Positions 46,215 to 54,872 of a DNA stretch of 64,000 nt are shown here, piece after piece (position 1 is the stretch's first letter; every line of letters begins with the position of its first letter). Location: assembly GCF_000472925.1 (NCBI RefSeq), contig NZ_AXAS01000006.1:186001-250000 (forward strand), in the 5' to 3' direction. The stretch is from Bradyrhizobium sp. Ec3.3. Its GTDB lineage: Bacteria; Pseudomonadota; Alphaproteobacteria; Rhizobiales; Xanthobacteraceae. The notes below the pieces were generated by a model. That model was not told the origin of the DNA. It ran no database searches and was given only the letters and a program-made list of their open reading frames with translations. Position numbers and translations under genes: made by a program.

Positions 46215-46556
46215 ATGCGATTGAATTTGCCGGTGCTGTGGACGGCGGTACTGTCCACGTGCCTTGTGTGTGCCATGCCCGCATCCGCGCAACAGGCTTC
46301 CCCGGCGCCAAGCAACGAGGAATTCGATGCCAGGCAACTGTTCGCAACGACCTGTGGCTGGTGTCATTCCGATGGGGGGCGCGCGGCCGGCAAGGGGCCG
46401 CAGCTCATGAATACGACTCGCGACGACGATTATATTCGCGACCGCATCAAGCATGGCAAGTCTGGCGCGATGCCTGCGTTCGGCGAGACCTTCAGCGACG
46501 CGCAGATCGATGAGATCATAAAGTATATCCGGCAATTGAAGCCGCGCGAGGGGTGA
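46215..46556 (+). CDS. Periplasmic cytochrome c, electron acceptor of the PQQ dehydrogenase
   Basis: A 113-residue class I cytochrome c. The signal peptide begins MRLNLPVLWTAVLSTC, ending near ASAQQ. The heme site TTCGWCHSDGG (CxxCH) lies near residue 46, and the distal Met in SGAMPAFGETF near 87. It has the small size and position of cytochromes that serve PQQ alcohol dehydrogenases (XoxG-like role). The ATG at 46215 has GGAG 10 bases before it; an ATG at 46200 would add five residues. Confidence 0.85.
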   Translation: MRLNLPVLWTAVLSTCLVCAMPASAQQASPAPSNEEFDARQLFATTCGWCHSDGGRAAGKGPQLMNTTRDDDYIRDRIKHGKSGAMPAFGETFSDAQIDEIIKYIRQLKPREG

Positions 46557-46597
46557 GGCGAAATCCAAGTTTGATCCGAGAACACGAGGCTTTCGGA

Positions 46598-47365
46598 ATG
46601 AAGTTGATCCTCTCGCTCATGGTCGGTGCCGCCGTCGCGCTCTCGGCAGCGGCGCAGGCGCGCACCCTGGAGGCGATCCGCTCAGCCGGCGAGATCGGGC
46701 TGTGCGCCCATCCCAACTCGCTTCCCTTCGCCAGCAAGGCCGGCGATCCTCCCGGATTTCAGGTCGAATTGGGACGGGCACTGGCACGCGAGCTCGGCGT
46801 CTCGCTGAGGCTCGACTGGATCATCACGCAGTATCAGATGCGCAGCGCCACTTGCGATGTGCTTCTCGACGTCATCGCCGATCGTGGGGCGCAAGGCGAA
46901 ACCCGCCTGCGTATTTCGAAGCCGTATTACCGCACTGGCGTTGCGCTGGCGGTGCCATCGTCCAGCGCACTCACCTCGTTCAAGAGCCTGAACGAGCACA
47001 CCAAGGTTGGCGTGCAGGTCGGCTCCGTCGCCGCCATGATCATCGGCCAGCGCCGCGTGCCGACGTCGACCTTCGGCTTCGAGAGCGACAGCCTCGACGC
47101 CCTTTCGAACAATGAACTGGACGCCGCCGCCGTCACGCCGACGGCGGCGAGCTATTTCAACCTCACGCATCCGGAGAAGCCGCTTCGGATCCTCGCCCGT
47201 GACGAGAGCGTGACCGACCTGAACTGGAACGTCGCGGTCGGCATGGTTCGCCCGGACGATGCGTTGCGCGAAGCGATCGATGGGGCGGTCGACCGCTTGC
47301 GAGCCGACGGCACGATCGATCGGATCTATCGTCGCTACGGTATCGTCCTCGAGGCACCGAAATAG
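46598..47365 (+). CDS. Quinoprotein-associated periplasmic binding protein (MoxJ/XoxJ-like)
   Basis: A 255-residue family-3 binding-like protein with a signal peptide (MKLILSLMVGAAVALSAAAQ). The typical start is LCAHPNSLPFASKAGDPPGF, with a later TCDVLLDVIADRG. Proteins of this kind are encoded beside PQQ methanol/ethanol dehydrogenases and are thought to aid their activation or assembly rather than import. GAGG precedes ATG 46598; a GTG at 46553 overlapping the cytochrome stop is possible but would spoil the signal peptide. Confidence 0.83.
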   Translation: MKLILSLMVGAAVALSAAAQARTLEAIRSAGEIGLCAHPNSLPFASKAGDPPGFQVELGRALARELGVSLRLDWIITQYQMRSATCDVLLDVIADRGAQGETRLRISKPYYRTGVALAVPSSSALTSFKSLNEHTKVGVQVGSVAAMIIGQRRVPTSTFGFESDSLDALSNNELDAAAVTPTAASYFNLTHPEKPLRILARDESVTDLNWNVAVGMVRPDDALREAIDGAVDRLRADGTIDRIYRRYGIVLEAPK

Positions 47366-47367
47366 CC

Positions 47368-48228
47368 GTGCATCGCAGTTTCGGCAGCCCGCCGGTCAAC
47401 AGGCGCGACGTCCTCCGAGGACTCGCTGCCGCAGCGGCGCTGGGAGCGGCCCCGGCATCCGGCGGCGAGGCGCGCAGGATCGGCCTCCAGCTCTATACGG
47501 TCCGCGACCTCCTGAAGAGCGACTTCGAAGGCACGCTCCGCAAGGTTGCCCGCCTCGGCTATCGCGAGGTGGAGTTCGCCGGCATTCTCGGCCCTGACGT
47601 GAAGCGCACAAGCGAGCTCTTGCGCAGCCTTGGCCTTGCCGCCCCGTCGCTGCATCTCGACTACGCGGGCCTGCGCGATAAGACCGAATCATCGTTCGAT
47701 ATCGCCCATTCGCTCGGCAGCCGGTTCGTCGTCTGTCCCTGGCTGGACCCACCAGTGCGACAGACGATCGACGACTGGAAGCGGATCTGCGACGAATTGA
47801 ACAGGATCGGCGAACTGGCGGCAGGTTCCGCCCTGACCCTCGCCTATCACAATCATGATTTCGAGTTTCGAGAGCTCGCCGGCGGCATGCAGCCCTACGA
47901 CGTTCTGCTCAGCCGCACTGACGAGCGTGTCGTCAAGCTCGAGCTCGACGTCTACTGGGCGACCAGGGGAGGTCGCGATGCCGCTGATGTCCTGATAGCC
48001 CATCCATCGCGATTTCGGCTGGTTCATCTCAAGGACATGGCGAAGGACGGGTCGACCACTGAACTGGGGCGCGGCACGATCGATTTCGCAGGGATATTCG
48101 CGGCCCTGCCTGCAAGCGGCGTGCAACACGCCTTCGTCGAGCAGGACGTGTCTGCCGATCCGCTGCACAGCATCGAGACCAGCATCGCCTTCCTTCGCAC
48201 CCAGCGGTATTTTTCCCGCAGCACGTGA
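47368..48228 (+). CDS. Tat-exported sugar phosphate isomerase/epimerase-like protein
   Basis: A 286-residue xylose-isomerase-like TIM barrel. Twin-arginine signal VNRRDVLRGLAAAAALGAA near residue 10, then RRIGLQLYTVRDLLKSDFEGTL and the metal-site text LAYHNHDFEF near 155, KLELDVYWATRGG near 188 and HLKDM. The start is GTG at 47368, two bases after the preceding stop. It probably acts in the periplasm on a sugar or polyol linked to the PQQ enzyme. The end of the gene is overlapped on the other strand by the extended GST frame. Confidence 0.82.
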   Translation: MHRSFGSPPVNRRDVLRGLAAAAALGAAPASGGEARRIGLQLYTVRDLLKSDFEGTLRKVARLGYREVEFAGILGPDVKRTSELLRSLGLAAPSLHLDYAGLRDKTESSFDIAHSLGSRFVVCPWLDPPVRQTIDDWKRICDELNRIGELAAGSALTLAYHNHDFEFRELAGGMQPYDVLLSRTDERVVKLELDVYWATRGGRDAADVLIAHPSRFRLVHLKDMAKDGSTTELGRGTIDFAGIFAALPASGVQHAFVEQDVSADPLHSIETSIAFLRTQRYFSRST

Positions 48229-48915
48229 TCGTCCCGGCCGTGGCCGGGACGATCTGTTGATCGACGCGACCCATGCCGCCGCCTTCCGCCGCGTCTGCTC
48301 AGCCTTGTACAGTTCGAACTCCTCGGCGATCGCCTTCGCGATCGATGGGCGCTGCTTGAGGCGCTCGTAATAGGCCTTCAGATTCGGCCATTTCGCCAGC
48401 TCGATCGGCGGCGTCGCCATCGTCCAGTTGATCACCGTGACGAGATAGGCGTCGGCGACGGTGAAGTGGTCGAGCAGGAACTCGCGGCCCTTCAGGTGGT
48501 TCTCGACATAGTCAAGTCGCGACAGGTTCTTCTCCAGCGCATAAGCCTTGCTCTCCTGCGGCGACTTGCGATCGAGCACGGGGATGAACAACCCCTTGTG
48601 CAGCTCGGTGCCGATGAAGCAGAGCCATTGATGCAGACGCGTGCGGTCGATGCCAGGTCCGGTGCCGAGGCCGGATTGCGGAAAGCGGTCCGCGACATAC
48701 TGCAGGATCGCTGCGTTCTCGGTCAGCACCACGCCCTCGTCGGTGCGCAGTGTCGGCACCAGGCCGATCGGATTGACGGCGCGGAAGTCGGAGCCGTCAT
48801 TCAGCACGGTCTTGGTCGGTGAATCGACTTCGAGATAGTTCGCCTCGGCGCCCGCTTCATACAGCGCGACGCGGGTCGCCATCGAGCAGGCGAGCGGCGA
48901 GAAATAGAGATCCAT
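47689..48915 (-). CDS. Glutathione S-transferase with apparent stop-codon loss and antisense tail
   Basis: The first 214 residues (48915-48274) are a normal GST: thioredoxin fold MDLYFSPLACSMATRVALYE, the cis-Pro block GLVPTLRTDEGVVLTENAAIL near residue 50, and the helical domain ending EEFELYKAEQTRRKAAA. At 48273-48271 a TGG codon stands where a TGA would be expected, and the frame then runs on for 194 codons antisense to the isomerase gene, with no domain features. GGAGG lies seven bases before ATG 48915. The core probably folds as an ordinary GST; the tail looks accidental. It is divergent from a TetR gene. Confidence 0.75.
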   Translation of the reverse strand: MDLYFSPLACSMATRVALYEAGAEANYLEVDSPTKTVLNDGSDFRAVNPIGLVPTLRTDEGVVLTENAAILQYVADRFPQSGLGTGPGIDRTRLHQWLCFIGTELHKGLFIPVLDRKSPQESKAYALEKNLSRLDYVENHLKGREFLLDHFTVADAYLVTVINWTMATPPIELAKWPNLKAYYERLKQRPSIAKAIAEEFELYKAEQTRRKAAAWVASINRSSRPRPGRSRAAGKIPLGAKEGDAGLDAVQRIGRHVLLDEGVLHAACRQGREYPCEIDRAAPQFSGRPVLRHVLEMNQPKSRWMGYQDISGIATSPGRPVDVELELDDTLVSAAEQNVVGLHAAGELSKLEIMIVIGEGQGGTCRQFADPVQFVADPLPVVDRLSHWWVQPGTDDEPAAERMGDIER

Positions 48916-48970
48916 GGGGTGCCTCCTTGGGCGTGGTGTCATTTGACCTTGCGTTCGCAACCCGGTCGGA

Positions 48971-49041
48971 TTGATTTTTGTACTGTTCCGCATAATATGG
49001 AAGCGGTCAAGGATTATTTTGCGAGATGGTACAAAAATCAA
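48971..49041. promoter_or_regulatory. Long inverted repeat, likely TetR operator pair
   Basis: TTGATTTTTGTAC (48971-48983) and GTACAAAAATCAA (49029-49041) are a perfect 13-bp inverted repeat with a 45-base spacer containing CATAATAT. The right arm covers the second to sixth codons of the TetR gene, so bound repressor could block both its own transcript and the GST promoter. The stem could also form in RNA. Confidence 0.65.
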
Positions 49042-49676
49042 AGGGCCCGCCCATCGCTGCACCCGAGCCGCCGAAGCGGCGCGGCCGGCCGCGCGCCTAT
49101 GAGCCCGACGTCGCGCTCGGCAAGGCGCTCGACCTGTTCCGCACCCAGGGCTTTGCCGCGACCTCGCTCGACGATCTCAGTGAGGCCACCGGCATGAACC
49201 GGCCGAGCCTCTACGGCGCCTTCGGCGACAAGCGCGAGCTCTACATCAAGAGCTATCAGCGTTACCGCGAGCAGGCGCGCGCCTCGATGGTGGAGATCTT
49301 TCGCGCGGATCTGCCGCTGCGCGAACGGCTGGAACGCATCTTCGCCTCCGCACTCGCCATCTATCTCTCCGGTGAGACCGGTCCGCGCGGCTGCTTCACG
49401 GTGGTGACCGCGGCCTCCGAGGCCGTCGGCGATCCCGAGATCCGCGCCATGGTACTGGACGGCCTGTCCGAGCTCGACAAGGCTTTTGCCAATTGCTTCC
49501 GCCGCGCCAAGGAGAAGGGCGAGTTGGCCGACAGCGCCGACCCGGTCGTGCTGGCGCAGCTCGCCTCGGCCACCATCCACACCATCGCCATCCGTTCCCG
49601 CGCCCGCGTCCCGCGCAAGGAGCTCGACGCGATCGTGAAGGGAGCGATCGATGTGATGGTGGGGGTGAAAGGCTAA
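49026..49676 (+). CDS. TetR/AcrR-family regulator, divergent to GST
   Basis: A 216-residue regulator. The N-terminal helix-turn-helix is RGRPRAYEPDVALGKALDLF, QGFAATSLDDLSEATGMNRPSLYGAFGDKRELY; the C-terminal domain (GPRGCFTVVTAASEAVGDPE) binds ligand and dimerises. The ATG at 49026 overlaps one arm of the inverted repeat. It most likely represses the GST gene and itself, sensing an electrophile or a GST substrate. Confidence 0.9.
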   Translation: MVQKSKGPPIAAPEPPKRRGRPRAYEPDVALGKALDLFRTQGFAATSLDDLSEATGMNRPSLYGAFGDKRELYIKSYQRYREQARASMVEIFRADLPLRERLERIFASALAIYLSGETGPRGCFTVVTAASEAVGDPEIRAMVLDGLSELDKAFANCFRRAKEKGELADSADPVVLAQLASATIHTIAIRSRARVPRKELDAIVKGAIDVMVGVKG

Positions 49677-49706
49677 CCCTTCGCCGGGACGACAGCGAGA
49701 GCTCGG

Positions 49707-50627
49707 CTACCCCGCCTCCCGCCCGAGTGCCGCCGCAGATGTCGCGGCTTCCCGGAATGCATCGCGAATGGAGCCCAGCAGGGTCTGCACGCGGGCGAGG
49801 TTGGAGCGCGTCGCCGGGACAAGTGCCTTGACCCAGAGATCAGGGATATGGAGTTGCGGGAGGAGTTCGACCAGCGCGCCGGTCTTGAGCCGCTCCGCCA
49901 CTGCGGTGCGCGAAGCGATTGCTATTCCGCTGCCCGCACACAGGCTGTCGATCACGAGCGCGCCGTTGTTCGTCACGAGGTGCGGCCGAACCGCGACCGT
50001 CGTCACGCCATTGCGGCCTTCAAAAGTCCAGGCGGGCCCGATAGGCGAAAACACGATGCAGTCGTGATTAACGAGATCGCGGGCATGCCGGGGATGGCCG
50101 CGCCGCGCCAGGTAGGAGGGCGCGGCACAAAGCACGCGTTCGAACACGTGCAAGGGCTCCTCGAGCACGCCGTCGAAGGACGACGGCATCATGGTGAGCA
50201 CGATGTCAAAGCCTTCCTCGACCGGATTGACCGTACGGTCCACCAACACCGCGTCGAGCGTCACGCGCGGATACTTGATCTGAAACGACGACAGCAGTTG
50301 CGCGAGGTCGATGACCATCGGTGATGCCGGCGCCTTGATGCGCAATTGGCCCTCGAGCTCGTTCGGCGATCGCATGATCCCCTTCGCCATCTCGTCGTAT
50401 TCGCGCACGATCTGGCGGATGACGTCGAGATAGCGCTCGCCGACCTCGGTGAGCGCCAGGCGGCGCGTGCTCCGCCGCAACAGCGTGGCCTTCAGCGACC
50501 ACTCCAATTGTCCGACCCGCTTGGTGATGACGGATGGCGCCACCCCAAGCTGTCGGCCCGCCTCGGAGAAGCTGCCGGCTCGCGCCGTCGCCAAAAATGC
50601 CTTCATATTCAAGAGGCTATCGGCCAT
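49707..50627 (-). CDS. LysR-family regulator of the MFS/amidohydrolase cluster
   Basis: A 306-residue LysR protein of the CrgA-like group. The HTH is LLNMKAFLATARAGSFSEAG, GVAPSVITKRVGQLEWSL, followed by the effector domain. It is transcribed away from the MFS-amidohydrolase-Rieske genes across 127 bases, which is the usual arrangement for a LysR activator. The intergenic stretch is AT-richer and should hold the T-N11-A boxes, but I cannot fix one with confidence. Confidence 0.9.
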   Translation of the reverse strand: MADSLLNMKAFLATARAGSFSEAGRQLGVAPSVITKRVGQLEWSLKATLLRRSTRRLALTEVGERYLDVIRQIVREYDEMAKGIMRSPNELEGQLRIKAPASPMVIDLAQLLSSFQIKYPRVTLDAVLVDRTVNPVEEGFDIVLTMMPSSFDGVLEEPLHVFERVLCAAPSYLARRGHPRHARDLVNHDCIVFSPIGPAWTFEGRNGVTTVAVRPHLVTNNGALVIDSLCAGSGIAIASRTAVAERLKTGALVELLPQLHIPDLWVKALVPATRSNLARVQTLLGSIRDAFREAATSAAALGREAG

Positions 50628-50754
50628 TTAGTCCAATCCGGAAAAGATCATCGCTCAAAGTAGCTTATTCTCCCTCGTTCTCGAAGGAAATAGATTGCTT
50701 GGCGCGATAAGCCGTCACCAGAACAAGCGAAACGGCAACGCGGAGGAACGAGCA

Positions 50755-52134
50755 ATGAGCGCACCCGACGTCATCGATGTCACTGATGTCATCGAGCGCC
50801 AGCGCCGTAACGGCCTGGTCCTGACGGTCCTGATCCTGTCGACGACGATGATGTTCCTGGATGGTTACGACCTCCAGGCGATGGCCTTCGCCGCACCGTC
50901 GATCATCCGCGCCTGGGGCATCCAGCGGGCCGCGCTCGGGATCGTCTTCAGCGCCGGTATTTTCGGCATTCTCGTCGGCGGCCTCGTGTTCGGATCGCTC
51001 GGCGACCGCATCGGCCGCCGGCTATCGATCGTCGCTTCGATGCTGGTGTTCGGCAGCTTCACGCTGGCGACGGTATGGGCGAGCGACATCACGAGCCTGA
51101 TCGTGCTTCGCTTCCTCGCCGGCATCGGCATCGGCGGCTTGTCGCCTCTGTGCTATGCGCTCAACCTCGAATATGCGCCGAGCCGCTATCGCGGCACGGC
51201 GGTCGCAATCATCATGGTTGGCTATGTCGCGGGCAGCAGCATCGGTGGCTTCATCGCCGCCGGTCTCGTGCCGCAGTTTGGCTGGACCATCGTATTCTGG
51301 ATCGGCGGCGTGCTGCCGCTCCTCGGGGCCGCGCTGTGTTACTTCGCGCTTCCGGAATCGATCAAGTTCCTCGTGGTGCGCAATCGCGAGCCCGCGGAAG
51401 TCGCGCGCATCCTGAACCGGATCGAGCCCTCGCTCCAGGCGCACGCGACGACGCACTTCGTCCTTCGCGATGAAGCTTCCGCTGGCAGCGCCGGCACGGG
51501 GCTCGTGTCGCAGCTCGCCACGCTGTTCGACGGACGGCTTGCGGTCATCACGCCGTTCCTGTGGGTGGCCTACATCGCAAGCTCGATCACGATGTTCTTC
51601 CTCAACAGCTGGACGCCGATCCTGGCGGAGGCGTCCGGGCATACGCCCGCGCAGGCCGCCATGGGCCTGACCGTGTTTAGCCTCGGAGGCGCCGTCGGCG
51701 GCCTCACCATTGGCCGGGTGCTCGACCGGTTCGGCGTCATCGCCATTGCGATCGTGCCGCTGATTGCCTCGCCGCTGGTCGCTTCGCTCGTCTGGGCCGG
51801 ACTTGGTGACAGCACCTACCTCGCGACGATGGTCTGCGTCGGCTTCTTCGTGGTGGGCGGTCACCAGGGCCTGAACAGCTCGGTCGGCCAGTTCTATTCC
51901 AGCACCAACCGCACGACGGCCGTCGGCTGGGCCTTGTCGGTCGCCAAGATCGGCTCGATCAGCGGACCGCTGGTCGCCGGGATACTTATCGCGCAGCAGC
52001 TGCCGTTCTCGAGCCTGTTCCTGCTCGCCGCACTGCCGCCCCTGGTGGTGGCGGCTTGCGTCCTGGCGCTGGGGATCTCCCAACGCAAGCAAAGCGCGGC
52101 GGCGCGCAAGATCGACCAGGCGGCAACAGCCTAG
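50755..52134 (+). CDS. MFS transporter, aromatic-acid:H+ symporter type
   Basis: A 459-residue 12-helix permease. The AAHS hallmark MMFLDGYDLQAMAFAAPSI near residue 32 has the essential Asp, then GSLGDRIGRRLSIVASM near 82 (loop 2-3) and APSRYRGTAVAIIMVGY near 142. The best start is ATG 50755 with GGAGGA. Members import benzoate, protocatechuate, vanillate or related acids. As first gene of the run it defines the likely substrate class: an aromatic or heteroaromatic acid. Confidence 0.9.
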   Translation: MSAPDVIDVTDVIERQRRNGLVLTVLILSTTMMFLDGYDLQAMAFAAPSIIRAWGIQRAALGIVFSAGIFGILVGGLVFGSLGDRIGRRLSIVASMLVFGSFTLATVWASDITSLIVLRFLAGIGIGGLSPLCYALNLEYAPSRYRGTAVAIIMVGYVAGSSIGGFIAAGLVPQFGWTIVFWIGGVLPLLGAALCYFALPESIKFLVVRNREPAEVARILNRIEPSLQAHATTHFVLRDEASAGSAGTGLVSQLATLFDGRLAVITPFLWVAYIASSITMFFLNSWTPILAEASGHTPAQAAMGLTVFSLGGAVGGLTIGRVLDRFGVIAIAIVPLIASPLVASLVWAGLGDSTYLATMVCVGFFVVGGHQGLNSSVGQFYSSTNRTTAVGWALSVAKIGSISGPLVAGILIAQQLPFSSLFLLAALPPLVVAACVLALGISQRKQSAAARKIDQAATA

Positions 52135-52165
52135 CCGCAATCGCGCGAAGCAACGGAGGCCGAAG

Positions 52166-53272
52166 ATGAGAATACCGTTCGCAGGAGCGATCGATTGCGA
52201 CCTGCATCCGCCCATGCCCAGCATGGCGCAGTTGCTGCCCTACCTCGATGATTACTGGCGCGACCAGATCACCAACCGTGCGATCGACCGCATGTCGTTC
52301 GCCATGATGAGCTATCCGCCGAATGCGCCTGTCAGCGCGCGAGCCGACTGGCGCGCGGCGCAGACCGGACGGAGCGAACTCGACACTCTGCGCACTGATG
52401 TCCTCGACGCCTTTGGTCTTTATTTCGGCATCGCCAATGTGATGCACGGCGCGATCGCGCTCCACAACGACGACATGGCGGCGGCGATCTGTCGTGCCGT
52501 GAATGACTGGCTACGCGCGGAATGGCTGGACCGCGAGCCGCGGCTGCGCGGCTCGATCCTGGTGACACCGCAGGATCCGGCGCAGGCCGTTGCCGAGATC
52601 GAGCGCCTGGCGCCCGACCAACGCTTTGTGCAGGTGCTGCTGCCGGTGATGGGCGAAAAGCTGCTCGGCCGGCGCGAGTTCTTTCCACTGTATGAGGCGG
52701 CAGAACGGCACGGGCTCGTCGTTGCCGTGCACGCGGGCAGCACCTATCGCTACGCGCCGACGATCGTGGGCTGGCCGTCCTATCAGTTCGAAGATTACGT
52801 GGCGCAGGCACAGGCCTTCGCCAACCAGACGATCAGCCTCGTCGTCGAGGGCGTGTTCCACCGCTTTCCACGGCTAAAGGTGGTGATGCTCGAGTCCGGC
52901 GTGAGCTGGCTGCCGATGACCATGTGGCGCACCGACAAGACCTGGCGTGGTGCGCGGCCGGAAGTGCCCTGGGTCGACCGCTGGCCTTCGGAGATCATCC
53001 GCGAGCATCTGCGCTTCACCATCCAGCCGTTCGATGCGCCCGACGCGACGGCGGTTGGGCAAACGATCGACCGCATCGGTACCGATCAGGTGCTGCTGTT
53101 CTCCACCGACTATCCGCACTGGCAGTTCGACGGCGCTGACGTACTGCCGGACGGGTTGTCGCCGCACTCGCTCATGAAAATCCTCGTGGCGAATGCGCTG
53201 GAAACCTATCCTCGTCTGGCGCAGGTCGCGACCACACTCGCCGCCGAGCAGGCGAAGGAGGACGTGCGATGA
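52166..53272 (+). CDS. Amidohydrolase family 2 protein (ACMSD-like), first of a pair
   Basis: A 368-residue TIM-barrel protein. Metal sites: IDCDLHPPMPSM near residue 9 (DxHP type), VVAVHAGSTYRYAP near 189, and LLFSTDYPHWQFDG near 307. The family includes metal-dependent decarboxylases and hydrolases of aromatic and muconate acids. GGAGG precedes the start. The stop overlaps the second amidohydrolase start (ATGA). The first motif has DLHP, where many members have DxH. Confidence 0.85.
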   Translation: MRIPFAGAIDCDLHPPMPSMAQLLPYLDDYWRDQITNRAIDRMSFAMMSYPPNAPVSARADWRAAQTGRSELDTLRTDVLDAFGLYFGIANVMHGAIALHNDDMAAAICRAVNDWLRAEWLDREPRLRGSILVTPQDPAQAVAEIERLAPDQRFVQVLLPVMGEKLLGRREFFPLYEAAERHGLVVAVHAGSTYRYAPTIVGWPSYQFEDYVAQAQAFANQTISLVVEGVFHRFPRLKVVMLESGVSWLPMTMWRTDKTWRGARPEVPWVDRWPSEIIREHLRFTIQPFDAPDATAVGQTIDRIGTDQVLLFSTDYPHWQFDGADVLPDGLSPHSLMKILVANALETYPRLAQVATTLAAEQAKEDVR

Positions 53273-54369
53273 ATGCACCTTTCATCGAACAGAAAGCCCG
53301 GCAGAACCTCGCGGTCGTCGATTGCGACATCCATCCGGCGCATCGCACACCCGGCGAACTCTTGCCCTACCTCGAGCCGCGCTGGCGTGAGCACTACCAG
53401 ACCCATGGCGTGCATGTGCGGCAGGCGCTGCCGAACGCGCTGATGTATCCGCGCATGATGGCTGGCGGCATGCGCGCCGATTCGCTTCCTGAGAATGGCG
53501 GCCCTGCGGGGTCCGATCTCGATCTCCTGCGCAAACAGCATCTCGATCCCGTCAATGTCGAGTTCGGCCTGTTGATGGCGCTCAGCAAGGGCGGCATGGA
53601 GGAGCGCAATCCCGGTCTTGCGGCGGCGCTGTCGCACGCCACCAATGATTGGCAGATCGACCGCTGGGTGCGCGAGGAACCGCGGCTTCGCGCCGGCATC
53701 GTAGTGCCGCAGGAGTTTCCCGAGGCAGCCGTCGCCGAGATCGAACGTTGCGCCGGCGATCGGCGCTATGTGCAGATCATGCTGTCGTCGCGGCCGTCAG
53801 ATCCGCTCGGCCATCGACGCTACTGGCCGATCTATGAGGCGGCGGAACGCGCCGGCCTGCCGATAGGCCTGCATCCGGTCGGCTACAATGGCGGCCATCC
53901 CTCCACCGGCTCCGGTTGGCCGACTTTCTATTTGCAGGAGCATTATGTCTTCGTGGCCTGCATGGAGGCGCTTGCCGCCAGCCTGATCATCGAGGGCGTG
54001 TTCGAGCGTTTCCCGAAACTGAAGGTCGTGCTGGTCGAGGGCGGGTTCGGCTGGGCGCCGGCGCTGGCCTGGCGCATGGACAAGCATTTCGAGAAATTCC
54101 GCAAGGAGGTGGCGCATCTCAAGCGGCGTCCCTCCGAATATCTGCGCGAGCACATCTGGTGGACGACGCAGCCGATCGAGGAGCCGGCGCAATCGCGCCA
54201 CATCGTCGAGATCATTGATTGGATCGGCTGGGACCGGCTGCTCTATTCGTCGGACTATCCGCACTGGGACTATGACAATCCGTCCTTTGCTTTCAAATTC
54301 CCGATGACCGAGGAGCAGCGCCGCAAGATATTCAGGGACAATGCGATGGCATTGTATCGCCTCACATGA
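53269..54369 (+). CDS. Amidohydrolase family 2 protein, second of a pair
   Basis: A 366-residue paralogue of the preceding protein. VVDCDIHPAHRTPGELLPYL near residue 15, LPIGLHPVGYNGGHPSTGSG near 198 and LLYSSDYPHWDYDNPSF near 324 mirror it. The pair may form a hetero-oligomer or act on successive steps. Its stop overlaps the Rieske gene start (ATGA). Confidence 0.85.
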   Translation: MNAPFIEQKARQNLAVVDCDIHPAHRTPGELLPYLEPRWREHYQTHGVHVRQALPNALMYPRMMAGGMRADSLPENGGPAGSDLDLLRKQHLDPVNVEFGLLMALSKGGMEERNPGLAAALSHATNDWQIDRWVREEPRLRAGIVVPQEFPEAAVAEIERCAGDRRYVQIMLSSRPSDPLGHRRYWPIYEAAERAGLPIGLHPVGYNGGHPSTGSGWPTFYLQEHYVFVACMEALAASLIIEGVFERFPKLKVVLVEGGFGWAPALAWRMDKHFEKFRKEVAHLKRRPSEYLREHIWWTTQPIEEPAQSRHIVEIIDWIGWDRLLYSSDYPHWDYDNPSFAFKFPMTEEQRRKIFRDNAMALYRLT

Positions 54370-54779
54370 GCCGCCATGTGGTCTGTCCGGCCGCCGAGCT
54401 GCCGCCCGGCACGCGCAAGGTCGTCGTCATCGACGGGCGCGAGATCGGCGTGTTCAATGTCGAGGGGCGCCTGCACGCGCTGCTCAACCGCTGTCCGCAT
54501 GGCGGGGCTGCGATCTGCTCCGGCGTTGTCACCGGCCTCAGCCAGTCGTCGGGTCCCGGCGACTACCGCCTGGAGCGCCGCGGCGAATTCTTGCGCTGTC
54601 CCTGGCACGGCTGGGAGTTCGACATGGCGACCGGCCAATCCTGGTGCGATCCGCGCCGCACCAGGGTGCGAAGCTTCGAGGTCAAACGTGAGGCGGGCGG
54701 CGATCTCGTGATGGGCCCCTACGTGGCCGAACGATATCCCGTGACGGTCGAGGATACCTATATCGTCGTCGATCTCTGA
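54366..54779 (+). CDS. Rieske [2Fe-2S] protein
   Basis: A 137-residue Rieske domain. The cluster ligands are the C-P-H in NRCPHGGAAIC near residue 39 and the C-P-W-H in LRCPWHGWEFDMATG near 78. The fold is that of oxygenase ferredoxins or N-terminal oxygenase domains. There is no signal peptide. No oxygenase large subunit is adjacent, so it may transfer electrons to an enzyme encoded elsewhere. Coupling to the amidohydrolase pair is striking. Confidence 0.88.
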   Translation: MSRHVVCPAAELPPGTRKVVVIDGREIGVFNVEGRLHALLNRCPHGGAAICSGVVTGLSQSSGPGDYRLERRGEFLRCPWHGWEFDMATGQSWCDPRRTRVRSFEVKREAGGDLVMGPYVAERYPVTVEDTYIVVDL

Positions 54780-54788
54780 CTGGGGCGA

Positions 54789-54804
54789 GGGGAGCTCTCT
54801 CCCC
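54789..54804. terminator. Hairpin between convergent Rieske and chemoreceptor genes
   Basis: GGGGAG, loop CTCT, CTCCCC. It lies 10 bases after the Rieske stop and before the end of the minus-strand chemoreceptor gene. Confidence 0.5.
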
Positions 54805-54872
54805 GGTGTCGTCCTTGGCGCGCTATGCGCCGCCCCTTTCGCGCTCCGCAGTATGCGCCGGTCAGCCGCCGA

